From Arthrobacter alpinus (GTDB lineage Bacteria > Actinomycetota > Actinomycetes > Actinomycetales > Micrococcaceae), in the NCBI RefSeq assembly GCF_900105965.1, contig NZ_FNTV01000002.1, positions 248,001-312,000 of the forward strand: 64,000 nt of DNA, read 5' to 3'. The number at the start of each line of letters is the position of its first letter. Position 1 is the stretch's first letter. Of this stretch, positions 42,915-51,596 are shown one piece after another. Below the pieces are notes generated by a model that made no database searches, was not told the DNA's origin, and saw only the letters and a program-made list of their open reading frames with translations. The translations under genes and the position numbers were made by a program.

Positions 42915-45359
42915 CTAGCGCTTCAGTGTAATGGTTTTCTGGTGGCCGTGGTTGCCTGCCAGACTGAACTCGAGCGTCAACGGCTTCGTGGAGACCACGG
43001 TGACGCCCGGATCGGCGGCGGCGATTCCGGACCACTCCTTCCCCGTCACGGGCACCGTCAGGCGTATGGACGCCTGCGTGCGCGAAGGGTCGGCCACGGT
43101 GATGGAAAGTTTCCGCCCGTCCTCGTGCACGGCAACGGAGCAGGGGCCGGATGCGGTAAAACCCTTGGCCGAGGATGCGGCGTAGAAATTACCCAGGGTC
43201 AGGGAATCGCCGGGCACGCTGAGCAGCTGGGAATCCTTGGTGTTGACCAGCACTGTGACCCTCGGCTTGGCCTGGTTCTTGAAGGTGTCCGAGTGGTCGG
43301 CCGCCGGCAGGACCATGTAGGCGTACCCCTGGTTGACGGGATCGGTGCCGTGCGAGGCGGTGATGGTGACATAGTCCTGGGTCACGGGCGCGTCCTTTCC
43401 GCCGGTGTCGGCACCGGAGTTGATGGCACGCCAGTTTCCGGTGCGGCGGACGACGGACACGGTGGCCTCTCCCGTGCCGTTTTCCGAGGGCAGGAGGACA
43501 AATCCCGCATAGCCCTCCACATGGACCGACCCGGACGCCGTGCGGCTTGCCCCGACGGCCAGCCGGACGTTGGTATGGTCAATGCGCACATCCGGCGTCT
43601 GCCCCGTGGCGTAAGAGCGGTTTTCCAGGGTGGTCAGGACCTCCGCTCCTCCCGTGCCGGTAATGCCCGCTCCGAGGCACACGAGGGTGTCGTCAAGGAA
43701 GAACCAGGACTTCTTCGCGGCCAGCGACTTGTTGTAGTTCAGGTGGTCCATGCCCACCACACCCCAGCGGGCATCCACGCTCAACCCGCCGGCGAACGGT
43801 TGGAAGGCGCCCGGGATGCCGGTACCGGCCCCGGAGGAACCGGTGGGCCGCGGCGTGAGGTTCACGGTGGTTCCGGGCAGGCGGTACGGGTCCACCGTGG
43901 GCCAGAAGTCGCTGCTGAACTGGGATCTGTCCGTGCGGTTGTAGATATATGTCATGCCGTCGCCCTGGTACCAGCCGAAGTTGTTCTCGTCGTTGCCCCA
44001 TTCGTAGCGGCCCACCCTGTTAGAGGACGTGCTGACGGTTGAACCCCACGCCGGGCGGTGGTGGACCAGGCGGTCCTGATCGGCAAACATCCGCGTGTAC
44101 ACGGGCGCGGGAGCTGCAACGACGGCGGCATTGTTCAAGACGTCCAGGGCCAGCAGCGAGCGGGCCAAGCGCTGGGTGGGATGCCCCACCATGGCCTGGT
44201 CGGTGCAGCGTTGCAGCCAGCCCTTGGCCAATGCCAGGAAGCGCGAGGTGTACGGTTCCCCGGCACCGGGAGCCATCAGCAGGACGGCCCCAATCAACGC
44301 GAAGCCGTCCACGTAGTCCGGCTCGGCCTGGCGGGAGACGGCGCGGCCGCGAATGGTGTCCATGATCCGGCCATCCCACACGAACGGGGCAAAGGTGTTC
44401 TCCACGGCATCCAGGAGCGTTTCGCGCGCCGGGTCTGTGACCTCCCAGCTGCTGCCGCCCACCATGTTGATGATTTCGGCGACACCGGCCATCGCCACCA
44501 CACCGTACGTTCCCGCATAGGGCAGCTGCCCGTGCTGGATGAACGAGCCGTCGGCATAGAAGCCGTCGCCGGAAGTCACCAGCTTGAACAGGCTGTTCTT
44601 GCCCCCGCCGGCAACGTCGCTCAACGCATCCCGACCCATCGCAACGTCTCCGGCGTTGGCGTCGAGGATGCCGCGCATGGCGCAGGCCAGGGACTTGTCC
44701 ACCCGGTTGGCACCGGTCTCGGCCAGGCTGGTGGCCCGACCGCGCCAGCCGGGGTTGGGGGCAAACCAGCGGGCCGCGGCGAGCAGCGAGGTGCGCAAGG
44801 GGGCCGGCACGACGTCGTACATCAGCGTCAGGATGTCGACCACCTTGCGGGGGTTGCCGATTTCCCAGAACCACCAGTTTCCGGCTGCCTTCATGCCGGG
44901 CTTGTACGCGGTGTCCGAGAGCAGCTGCAGACCGGAGATGATGTCTGCGGCCAGCTGCGGGTCCCCGGCCTGGGCTGTACCGGGGACGGCGTACCCCATG
45001 GCCAGGTCGAAGAGGCGGTTGAAGTGAAGGGCCATGTTGCTGGTAGCGTTCGCGCTTTGGCCGATGCCGGTGAGCGGGATGTCGGCCCAGAGGCTGGTGC
45101 GGCCCGCGGAGGTGTCCATGGACTCCCACGTGGCGGAGGTTTTGGCCACAATCTGTGCCAGTTGTGCGCTGAGCTCGGGGACGGCTGAGGCGTCGATGCC
45201 TCCGGTCAATATGGCCCGGCGGCGCACAATCAGCTCCGTCATTGAGGCCGGGGTGGCCGCGAAACCGGTGCCCGCGGCCGAGCTGAGGAGGGCGCCGGCC
45301 ACTGCCGCCGAACCGGCCGCGCGGAAGAGGGTGCGCCTGGAAATATCTGAAATAGCCAT
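42915..45359 (-). CDS. polysaccharide lyase family 8 enzyme, Tat-exported
   Basis: 814 residues. The signal SDISRRTLFRAAGSAAVAGA has the twin-arginine motif, so it is exported folded. The alpha/alpha toroid has the PL8 catalytic features NWWFWEIGNPRK (Asn), DGSFIQHGQLPYAGTYG (His and Tyr) and later RGRAVSR (Arg). The central beta-sandwich has NENNFGWYQGDGMTYIYN and the C-terminal sheet ends at GHQKTITLKR. PL8 enzymes cut hyaluronan, chondroitin or xanthan by beta-elimination; which one cannot be told. ATG 45359 is chosen over the upstream start. It lies next to a 2-hydroxyacid dehydrogenase and ABC transporter in one direction. Confidence 0.88.
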   Translation of the reverse strand: MAISDISRRTLFRAAGSAAVAGALLSSAAGTGFAATPASMTELIVRRRAILTGGIDASAVPELSAQLAQIVAKTSATWESMDTSAGRTSLWADIPLTGIGQSANATSNMALHFNRLFDLAMGYAVPGTAQAGDPQLAADIISGLQLLSDTAYKPGMKAAGNWWFWEIGNPRKVVDILTLMYDVVPAPLRTSLLAAARWFAPNPGWRGRATSLAETGANRVDKSLACAMRGILDANAGDVAMGRDALSDVAGGGKNSLFKLVTSGDGFYADGSFIQHGQLPYAGTYGVVAMAGVAEIINMVGGSSWEVTDPARETLLDAVENTFAPFVWDGRIMDTIRGRAVSRQAEPDYVDGFALIGAVLLMAPGAGEPYTSRFLALAKGWLQRCTDQAMVGHPTQRLARSLLALDVLNNAAVVAAPAPVYTRMFADQDRLVHHRPAWGSTVSTSSNRVGRYEWGNDENNFGWYQGDGMTYIYNRTDRSQFSSDFWPTVDPYRLPGTTVNLTPRPTGSSGAGTGIPGAFQPFAGGLSVDARWGVVGMDHLNYNKSLAAKKSWFFLDDTLVCLGAGITGTGGAEVLTTLENRSYATGQTPDVRIDHTNVRLAVGASRTASGSVHVEGYAGFVLLPSENGTGEATVSVVRRTGNWRAINSGADTGGKDAPVTQDYVTITASHGTDPVNQGYAYMVLPAADHSDTFKNQAKPRVTVLVNTKDSQLLSVPGDSLTLGNFYAASSAKGFTASGPCSVAVHEDGRKLSITVADPSRTQASIRLTVPVTGKEWSGIAAADPGVTVVSTKPLTLEFSLAGNHGHQKTITLKR

Positions 45360-45401
45360 TACTTTGTGCCTTTCACTTCGAGGATGGTGCATCGGAAACT
45401 T

Positions 45402-46406
45402 CTAGGCCGTGATGTGCAGCGTCCCTTGTTGGACCAGGTGCCGCAGGGGGCGGCCGGCCAGCGCGCGCTCTATTTCATGGACCGCCGAGTCGCCCAGGCG
45501 GAACATCTCGTTGCCCTGGGAGCCGGCAATGTGTGGGGTCAGGGTCAGGTTGGGTGCGTCGAACCACGGCGAACCCGCCGGCAGCACGTCGGGTTCGGTG
45601 ACATCGACGACGGCGTGCAGGCGGCGGGAGTGCAGTTCCGCCAACAAGGCTCGGTCATCCACCAGACTGCCGCGTGCCGTGTTGATCAGCGTGGCGCCGT
45701 CGGGCATCAGTGACAAGGCCCGGGCGTCGATCATGTGCCGGGTTTCGGGCAATTCGGGGGCGTGCAGGCTGACCACGTCGCTATGGGACAGTAGGTGGTC
45801 GAAGTCCACGTTCTCGACGCCGGGGACCGTGTGGATGGGGTCGTAGAGCAGCACGTTGATGTCAAAGGGTGCCAGCAGCTCGATGACGCGTCGGCCGATC
45901 CGGGATGCGCTGATGATTCCGACGGTGATTCCGTAGTTGCCCCACTGGCGCGGACTGTCGGCAAAGGGCCGGTAGCGGCCGGTGGCCCGGTATTCGGCGT
46001 CTATTTCAAACACCCGTTTTCCGGCCAACAGGATGGCGGCCAGCGTAAACTCGGCCACCGGGAGGGCATTGGTGTCCGCGCCGGAGCTGACCTTCACGCC
46101 CCGGGCGAAGAGTTCATCCGTGGCAAAGCCCTTGACGGTGCCCGCGGTATAGACGACGGTGTGGAGCATGGGCATGCGAGCCAAGAGGTCGGCGTCGAGC
46201 ACGGGGCAGCCCCAGCCGCCAATGAGGATTTCGGTGGCGGCCAGGTCTGCGCCCGCTGTGGATGGCCCGCTGATGACCCCGTCCTGGAGGTGGACGATCG
46301 ATTTCAGATGCGCCAGGGCCTCCGGGGTGAAAAGGCTTTCTACGAGGTGGGGGTCCATGGCCAAGGTTGCCTGGGGGCGGTGCGGGGTGGTGGGCACGGT
46401 ATTCAC
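45402..46406 (-). CDS. D-2-hydroxyacid dehydrogenase
   Basis: 334 residues with the NAD-binding GIISASRIGRRVIELL motif and catalytic residues in NTARGSLVDDRALL (Arg), VDVTEPDVLPAGSPW (Glu) and LTPHIAGSQGNEM (His). It oxidises or reduces a 2-hydroxy acid with NAD(P). In this setting it probably acts on an acid from uronate or sugar breakdown. The start is directly after the ABC permease stop (46407), so it is translated with the transporter genes. Confidence 0.85.
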   Translation of the reverse strand: MNTVPTTPHRPQATLAMDPHLVESLFTPEALAHLKSIVHLQDGVISGPSTAGADLAATEILIGGWGCPVLDADLLARMPMLHTVVYTAGTVKGFATDELFARGVKVSSGADTNALPVAEFTLAAILLAGKRVFEIDAEYRATGRYRPFADSPRQWGNYGITVGIISASRIGRRVIELLAPFDINVLLYDPIHTVPGVENVDFDHLLSHSDVVSLHAPELPETRHMIDARALSLMPDGATLINTARGSLVDDRALLAELHSRRLHAVVDVTEPDVLPAGSPWFDAPNLTLTPHIAGSQGNEMFRLGDSAVHEIERALAGRPLRHLVQQGTLHITA

Positions 46407-47327
46407 TTACTTTAACGCTCCCGAACCGAGGCCGGATTTCCAGAATCGCTGCAGCGACATGAACAACACGATCACGGGAATGATGGCAATCAGGGAGCCG
46501 ATGATGGTCAGGTGGGCAAATTCGGGGTCCGTCACGGAACGTCCGTTCCAGGAGTAGAGACCCAAGGAAATCGGGAAGAGCTGGTTGTCCGTCAGCATGA
46601 CCAGAGGCAGGAAGATGTTGTTCCAGCTGGCGCTGAAGGCCATGAGCAGCAAGGTCACGATACCCGGCTTCATGAGCGGCGCAGCGATGGTCATGAAGAT
46701 CCGCATTTCGCCGGCACCGTCGAGGCGGGCAGCCTCGATGAGTTCCTTGGGCACGTAGCCGTTGCAAAAGACGCGGGCCAGGTAGACGCCAAATGGGCTC
46801 GCGATGCTGGGCAGGAAGACACCCCAGAAGGTGTTGACCAGGCCGATGTTGGCCGCCAGCAGGTACAAGGGCATGGTGGTGACGGCGGCGGGGATCAAGA
46901 CACCCACCAGGATGAAGCCGAACCAGCGTTCCTTGCCGGGGAAATCAAATTTGTCGAAGGCGTAGCCGGCCAGGAAGGAGACGAACACCGAGCAGACCGA
47001 ACCGAAGACGGCGTAGCCAACGGTGTTCAACAGCCAGCGCAGGTAGGTGCCGTTTTCCCAGGTGAAAAGCTCGGTAAGGTTCGTGAGGAAATTGTTCTCC
47101 GCGAACGAGAATCCGGGGGTGCCGAAAAGATCGGTGGTGTCCTTCGTGGAGGCGACGATCAGCCAGGTCAGCGGCAGCAGGGTGTACAGGCAGAACAGGA
47201 TAAGCATGATGTTGACGGCGGCCTTGGAGGACCACGCCGGCGCTGATTTCCGGATGTGGCGCTTTGCCGGTGCCGGGGCGCCCGGTGCTGGGGCCGGGTT
47301 GCGGCGGGAGAGGGTTGTTGAACTCAT
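46407..47327 (-). CDS. carbohydrate ABC transporter permease (MalG type)
   Basis: 306 residues with six membrane helices. It has the EAA-loop signature EAARLDGAGEMRIFMTIAAP followed by LMKPGI, which contacts the ATPase. Forms the membrane channel with the permease upstream, whose stop overlaps this start by 4 bases. No ATPase gene is nearby; in actinobacteria a shared MsmK-type ATPase often serves such systems. Confidence 0.9.
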   Translation of the reverse strand: MSSTTLSRRNPAPAPGAPAPAKRHIRKSAPAWSSKAAVNIMLILFCLYTLLPLTWLIVASTKDTTDLFGTPGFSFAENNFLTNLTELFTWENGTYLRWLLNTVGYAVFGSVCSVFVSFLAGYAFDKFDFPGKERWFGFILVGVLIPAAVTTMPLYLLAANIGLVNTFWGVFLPSIASPFGVYLARVFCNGYVPKELIEAARLDGAGEMRIFMTIAAPLMKPGIVTLLLMAFSASWNNIFLPLVMLTDNQLFPISLGLYSWNGRSVTDPEFAHLTIIGSLIAIIPVIVLFMSLQRFWKSGLGSGALK

Positions 47328-48265
47328 GTCTGTGCCTTGTTTCCGATCTTTGTCACGGCCCAGGAGAGCAGGCCGATGAGGGAGGCGAATATGAGGGCCG
47401 TGGCCGCCGCATAGCCAAAGTCATGCTTTTCAAAGGCCGCCTGGTAGATGAACATATTGGGTGTCCAGGTGCTGTTGATGGCGGTGGCCTTGCCCTGCAG
47501 GAGCAGCGGTTCGGCGAACAGCTGCATGGCGCCGACCACGGTGAACAGGACGGCTAGGCCCACCGCGCCGGAGATCATGCGGGCCTTGATCGCGAAGGCC
47601 GTGCGGATGGCGCCGGCACCGTCAACCGTGGCCGCTTCCAGCACTTCCCGGGGGACCGCCTGGAGCGCTGCATAGAACAAGATCACGTTGTAGCCGGTGT
47701 GCAGCCAGATGGTGATGTTTGACAGCGAAAACAGTGCCGCAAGCTGCCCACCCATGTTCCAGGTGGACCCGGTCACTTCAAAGAGATCCACCACCGGGCT
47801 GACGCCGGGCGTGTACAGGTACGTCCAAATGATGGCCGCAATCAAGCCAGGAACAATGGTCGGCATGTAGTAGACCACCCGCAATACTGACTTGGCGCGT
47901 GCGGCGGCCGAATCCAGGAGCAGCGCAATGACCAGGGCCAGGATAATCATGACCGGGATATAGATCAGGCAATAGACGGCGACGTTGCCAAAACCGGTGA
48001 AGAATACCGGGTCCCGGAAAGCGCGCAGGTAGTTCTCCGCGCCGACGAAGGTCTTCTTGATGCCGCCAAAGCCCAAACCACTGGACTTTTCGGTGAAGAG
48101 ACTCAAATACGCCGAGTAGGCGATGGGGGCGATCGTAAACGCCAGGAACAGCACGAAAAACGGTGCAATGAAGGCCCAGGCGATACGCCTTTGCCGACGA
48201 CTGTGGACCCGCCCGGCGGGTGCCCTGGTCTTCGCAGGTGTTCTGGTCGCGGTGGTGACAACCAT
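47324..48265 (-). CDS. carbohydrate ABC transporter permease (MalF/UgpA type)
   Basis: 313 residues from ATG 48265 (AAGGGAA upstream). Six helices, beginning AWAFIAPFFVLFLAFTIAPI, and the loop LEAATVDGAGAIRTAFAIKA. Partner of the MalG-type permease. Substrate is probably an oligosaccharide freed by the PL8 or heparinase-like enzymes. Confidence 0.9.
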   Translation of the reverse strand: MVVTTATRTPAKTRAPAGRVHSRRQRRIAWAFIAPFFVLFLAFTIAPIAYSAYLSLFTEKSSGLGFGGIKKTFVGAENYLRAFRDPVFFTGFGNVAVYCLIYIPVMIILALVIALLLDSAAARAKSVLRVVYYMPTIVPGLIAAIIWTYLYTPGVSPVVDLFEVTGSTWNMGGQLAALFSLSNITIWLHTGYNVILFYAALQAVPREVLEAATVDGAGAIRTAFAIKARMISGAVGLAVLFTVVGAMQLFAEPLLLQGKATAINSTWTPNMFIYQAAFEKHDFGYAAATALIFASLIGLLSWAVTKIGNKAQT

Positions 48266-48376
48266 GGGGTTCCCTTCGTTGAGGGGCACGACGGCGGGTG
48301 GCCGAAAGATGCCCCGGGTCTGCCGCCGGGGAGCCGCGCGAAGCGCAGACCCTGCCCGGCGGCAGTGGTGGATTGA

Positions 48377-49672
48377 TTACTTGACGGAGATGCCGCGATT
48401 TTTCAGATCGGCCACGGTGGCCTTCTGGGCGACCGGCAAACCGTCCTGCAAGGTGGAGGTGCCCGCCTTGACCTTGGCGGCGTCGTCAATCAGCGACGTG
48501 AACGTGGTGACGGTGGCCGGACCCCACACCCAGCCTTCCGGGATGGCAGCAAGGCCCTTGGCGGCAACATCGTAAATGTCCTGACCGCCAAAGTAGCTGG
48601 GGTCGAAGGCGTCAATGGCGGCGGCGCGTGCCGTCTCGTTCACGGGGAACGTGGTCGACTTGCCGGAAATCCGGGCCTTGATGCCCTCGGGGTTGGTGGT
48701 CATCCACGTGATGAACTTCAGGCCGGCGTCGACCTTGTCACTGGTGCTGGAGATGCCAAAAGACGATCCGCCGTACATGGCAGCCGCCGGTGCGGCTGCC
48801 GGGGACGGCAGCGGGGCAACACGCCACTTGCCGCTCTGGTCCGCGAAGGTGGTGGTCAGGCTGGCCCCGTACCAGGATCCGCTGATGACGGACAGCAGCT
48901 GGCCGTCGGCCTGCTTCTGCGCCAATACGGGCGCATCCCCGGTCCACAGCAGCTTGGCATCCACGAGGTCCTGCTGGACCTTCAAGGCTTCAATGGAGGC
49001 GGCGCTATCGATGTCGACCTTCCAGGAATCGCCGTTGAGGGCGCCCCACTTGGCGCCGTTCTGCCAGGCCAGGGCCGCGCACAGGGCGGGATCGCCCACG
49101 GGGCTGGCTCCGAGGCGGACCTTGGGATCGGCAGCGGCAACCTTCTTGGCGGCAGCGGCGTACTCGGCCCAGGTCGTGGGCACTTCGATGCCGTACTTTT
49201 CAAACAAGTCGGAGCGGTAGTACATCTGCAGAACGCCGGCATCCAGAGGGACACCCCAGGTGGCGCCGCCAAAGTTCACCAGCGAGGTGATCGAAGGGGA
49301 AAAGCTCTTGGAAAGCAGATCCCCGGCTTCCTTGGAAATGTCCTTCAACACGCCCTGGGTCGCCATCTCGGAAACCCTGGGGTATTCCACGGTGATCACG
49401 TCGGGTGCGGTCTTGGCCTTGACCTGGTTGGTCAGTTGCGGGTAGTTGTCGGTGGAAGAGGCCACTTCCTTGAACGTGACGTGGACGTCGCTCTGAGCGG
49501 CGTTGTAGGCGTCAACGACGTTCTTGGAGCCCTTCTGCCATGAGGAGAAGGTGATTTCCACCGGGCCCTTCGGGGTGCTGGAGACCGGACTTCCGCCGCA
49601 GCCGGTGAGAGCGGCGATGGTGAGCATGCCGGCGGCGCCGCTCAAGAATTGGGACCTACTGATGGTGCGCAT
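48377..49672 (-). CDS. ABC transporter sugar-binding lipoprotein
   Basis: 431 residues from ATG 49672, with AGGGAG before it. The lipobox is ALTGCGG (Cys25), preceded by FLSGAAGMLTIA. The mature part has the family 1 solute-binding fold: VEITFSSWQKGSKNVVDAYN, TAPDVITVEYPRVSEMATQG and GGSSFGISSTSDKVDAGLKF. It catches the sugar outside and gives it to the two permeases. First gene of the operon 49672-45402 or on to the lyase; the region before it holds the promoter. Confidence 0.9.
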   Translation of the reverse strand: MRTISRSQFLSGAAGMLTIAALTGCGGSPVSSTPKGPVEITFSSWQKGSKNVVDAYNAAQSDVHVTFKEVASSTDNYPQLTNQVKAKTAPDVITVEYPRVSEMATQGVLKDISKEAGDLLSKSFSPSITSLVNFGGATWGVPLDAGVLQMYYRSDLFEKYGIEVPTTWAEYAAAAKKVAAADPKVRLGASPVGDPALCAALAWQNGAKWGALNGDSWKVDIDSAASIEALKVQQDLVDAKLLWTGDAPVLAQKQADGQLLSVISGSWYGASLTTTFADQSGKWRVAPLPSPAAAPAAAMYGGSSFGISSTSDKVDAGLKFITWMTTNPEGIKARISGKSTTFPVNETARAAAIDAFDPSYFGGQDIYDVAAKGLAAIPEGWVWGPATVTTFTSLIDDAAKVKAGTSTLQDGLPVAQKATVADLKNRGISVK

Positions 49673-50415
49673 GAATGACTCCCTTGTCGTTGTGTGGGTA
49701 GTCACATCTTCTAAGGTGGGTTGGAGCGCCGTCAACTTAAACGAAAGAATTTCATAAGAGATGAAGGAAACGAAATATTGAGGGTCTCTAGTCAACGATT
49801 TTAGGGGATCAATGGCGGCTACAGCGCCTAGTGATCAGCCGTCTTGACAGCTGTCCCTGTGTCGGAAATCCGTTCCAGGAGCACCAGGAGCAGTGGGATC
49901 GCTTGGTGTCCCACGCTTGACGTGAAGGGTGGGCGTCGAAGCGAGTGGATGGCGGCAAGTCAGCGCAAAGACGCCCATCCTATGAATGGACGTGATCGAA
50001 TCCAGCATGGTGGCCGGCTCGGCGGACGACGCGGCCGCACGTCGCTCGGCAGCGCTTTTGGCCGTGGATCCAGACCGCTGTCTGGGCATGGCTGAGTTAG
50101 TGACTCCTCGAGGTGATCATATGAGCAATTTTGATTCGTGACCGTCGACTTGTTTCCCGTGGAGCGGCTTAAAGCGTGGTCGGTTCACAGTGAAAGTGAT
50201 TTCTCCTTCAGTGAGGATGATGAAGATTTCGTTCTTTGCCACGTGCTGTGCGTGGACGCCAGGTGTCCCCGCACAGCACGGACCACGGTCACCAAACTCA
50301 AGCGCTTGGGTCTCGAGGTCATCTTTCCGGCCTGCCTGGCCCGCTGTTTTGGGTCATAGCACCGGCACAGGACTGAGCCAGCGCTGGGGGTTTGGTGGCG
50401 TTTCAGGGCGCAAAG
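49673..50415. other. promoter region and unassigned stretch
   Basis: TTCAT AAGAG ATGAA at 49751-49765 is a small inverted repeat before the transporter operon and could bind a regulator. TGATCATATGAG near 50115 recalls the palindrome at 55726. No gene is convincing between 49800 and 50415. Confidence 0.4.
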
Positions 50416-50649
50416 TCACTCTGAGCGCTCTGGTGTTGCTTGGCATTCTTGAGTTTCGCCGTAGGGTACTTCGTCGCTGACCGCGACGGTGTAAGTGGTG
50501 AGGTTGTGCCGAGTGACCAGAATTCCGTGTTGGCGATCCTGCATGGCCCATGTGCGCGCCATGGCTTCGGCGGTGTTGAGTTCGTTCTCGATGGTGACCG
50601 GGTCGTTAGCGATGATTTCGAGGGTCAGGTCGGAATGTCGCTTGATCAT
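50416..50649 (-). CDS. hypothetical small protein
   Basis: 77 residues with a very good ribosome site (TAGGAG, six bases before ATG 50649). The start MIKRHSDLTLEIIANDPVTI then NELNTAEAMARTWAMQDRQH and GILVTRHNLTTYTVAVSDEV suggests a small alpha/beta fold. Not recognised. Stands alone between two polysaccharide-degradation genes. Confidence 0.5.
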   Translation of the reverse strand: MIKRHSDLTLEIIANDPVTIENELNTAEAMARTWAMQDRQHGILVTRHNLTTYTVAVSDEVPYGETQECQATPERSE

Positions 50650-50834
50650 TGTGGTCTCCTAAAGGGGGACTCCCGGTGGGGCAGTCGTCGATCGGGGATA
50701 ACAGCCAGCGCCAGATTGGCGTCGGGCAATTCTAGAGAAGATACGTGAGGCTCTGGTCGGTGGTGATGAACGAGTACAGAAGAAGAAAGGGAACACCTCG
50801 ACGAGGGGCAGCTGCCAAGAACAGCTAGGCACAA

Positions 50835-50895
50835 CTGCGGGGAGCGTGTGGGTGCCATGGTGCGAACGGGGACACCCTTAACACTCTCCCCGCAG
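50835..50895. terminator. long hairpin
   Basis: CTGCGGGGAG (50835-50844) pairs with CTCCCCGCAG (50886-50895); the inner arms also pair (GTGT/ACAC, GGGTG/CACCC). It lies 85 bases past the stop of the large gene's tail at 50980 and is probably its terminator. Confidence 0.6.
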
Positions 50896-50979
50896 TCTCA
50901 GCGATGTAGAGCCGTTGCATCGCTGGGCTTAGGAGGGTAAATTCAGCGTTCCCTCGTGGGTCGCTCTGACAGTCATGCC

Positions 50980-51596
50980 CTACCGGGTGACAGTTGCTCC
51001 CCTGAAATCATCCAGTGCCGTCTGTGCGGCAAGGAGAGACCAAATCCCTACCTGGCCTGTCTTGCCGGCGAAGAACTGTGCGTCGACGGCGGACAGCGGA
51101 ACCGTGGCCACCAGGGCTGCATTGCGGTAGACGGTCACAACCCCCTTTTCATAGCGCGCCCTGAGCACGTCCCCTGCAGTAAAAGGAGCAGCGACATTGG
51201 AGTAGGGGTGCCAGAGGTCTTTGTTTGTGCCCAGGGTTGAGACGCGAACCGCTTTGGCGCTGGCATCGTAGACCACCGAAATCGCCCCCTCAGCACCGAC
51301 TTGGTGGACTGGGACTTCAGGAGGACACCCTGCGATGGAGAACCCACGCCAATGGTGGTGAACTTGACCGAGGCTTCCTGGTCAGGGCCGAAGGTGTCAT
51401 TCCAGATCAGGGCTCCACCGAGTACAGGGCGCAGCGTCTTGTTGTTCAGGAGGTAACTGAGCGCGGAGCTTTGACCAGTCCAGATTCCCCCAACGTGGCC
51501 GTTGATCCCATCGAAGTTATCCAGCAGAGGCGACCCAACACTGAAGGTTACTGCAACGCCGGGCGCGGCAAGGTAGTTCGCTCCCCGAACTGTGAC
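50980..51596 (-). pseudogene. out-of-frame C-terminal end of the heparinase-like gene
   Basis: After the main stop at 51548 a shifted frame continues GANYLAAPGVAVTFSVGSPL and DNFDGINGHVGGIWTGQSSA, FGPDQEASVKFTTI, then shifts again near 51270 to VVYDASAKAVRVSTLGTNKD and VVTVYRNAALVATVPLSAVD, stop at 50980. This is a jelly-roll, carbohydrate-binding-like domain of about 190 residues. Two one-base indels separate it from the parent gene. Confidence 0.7.

Noticed and set aside
42837..44042. 401-codon plus-strand frame
   Set aside because: Antisense of the PL8 lyase; Gly/Arg/His-rich composition typical of shadow frames in high-GC DNA.
44020..45129. 369-codon minus-strand frame
   Set aside because: Alternative frame of the PL8 lyase with biased Arg/His/Pro composition.
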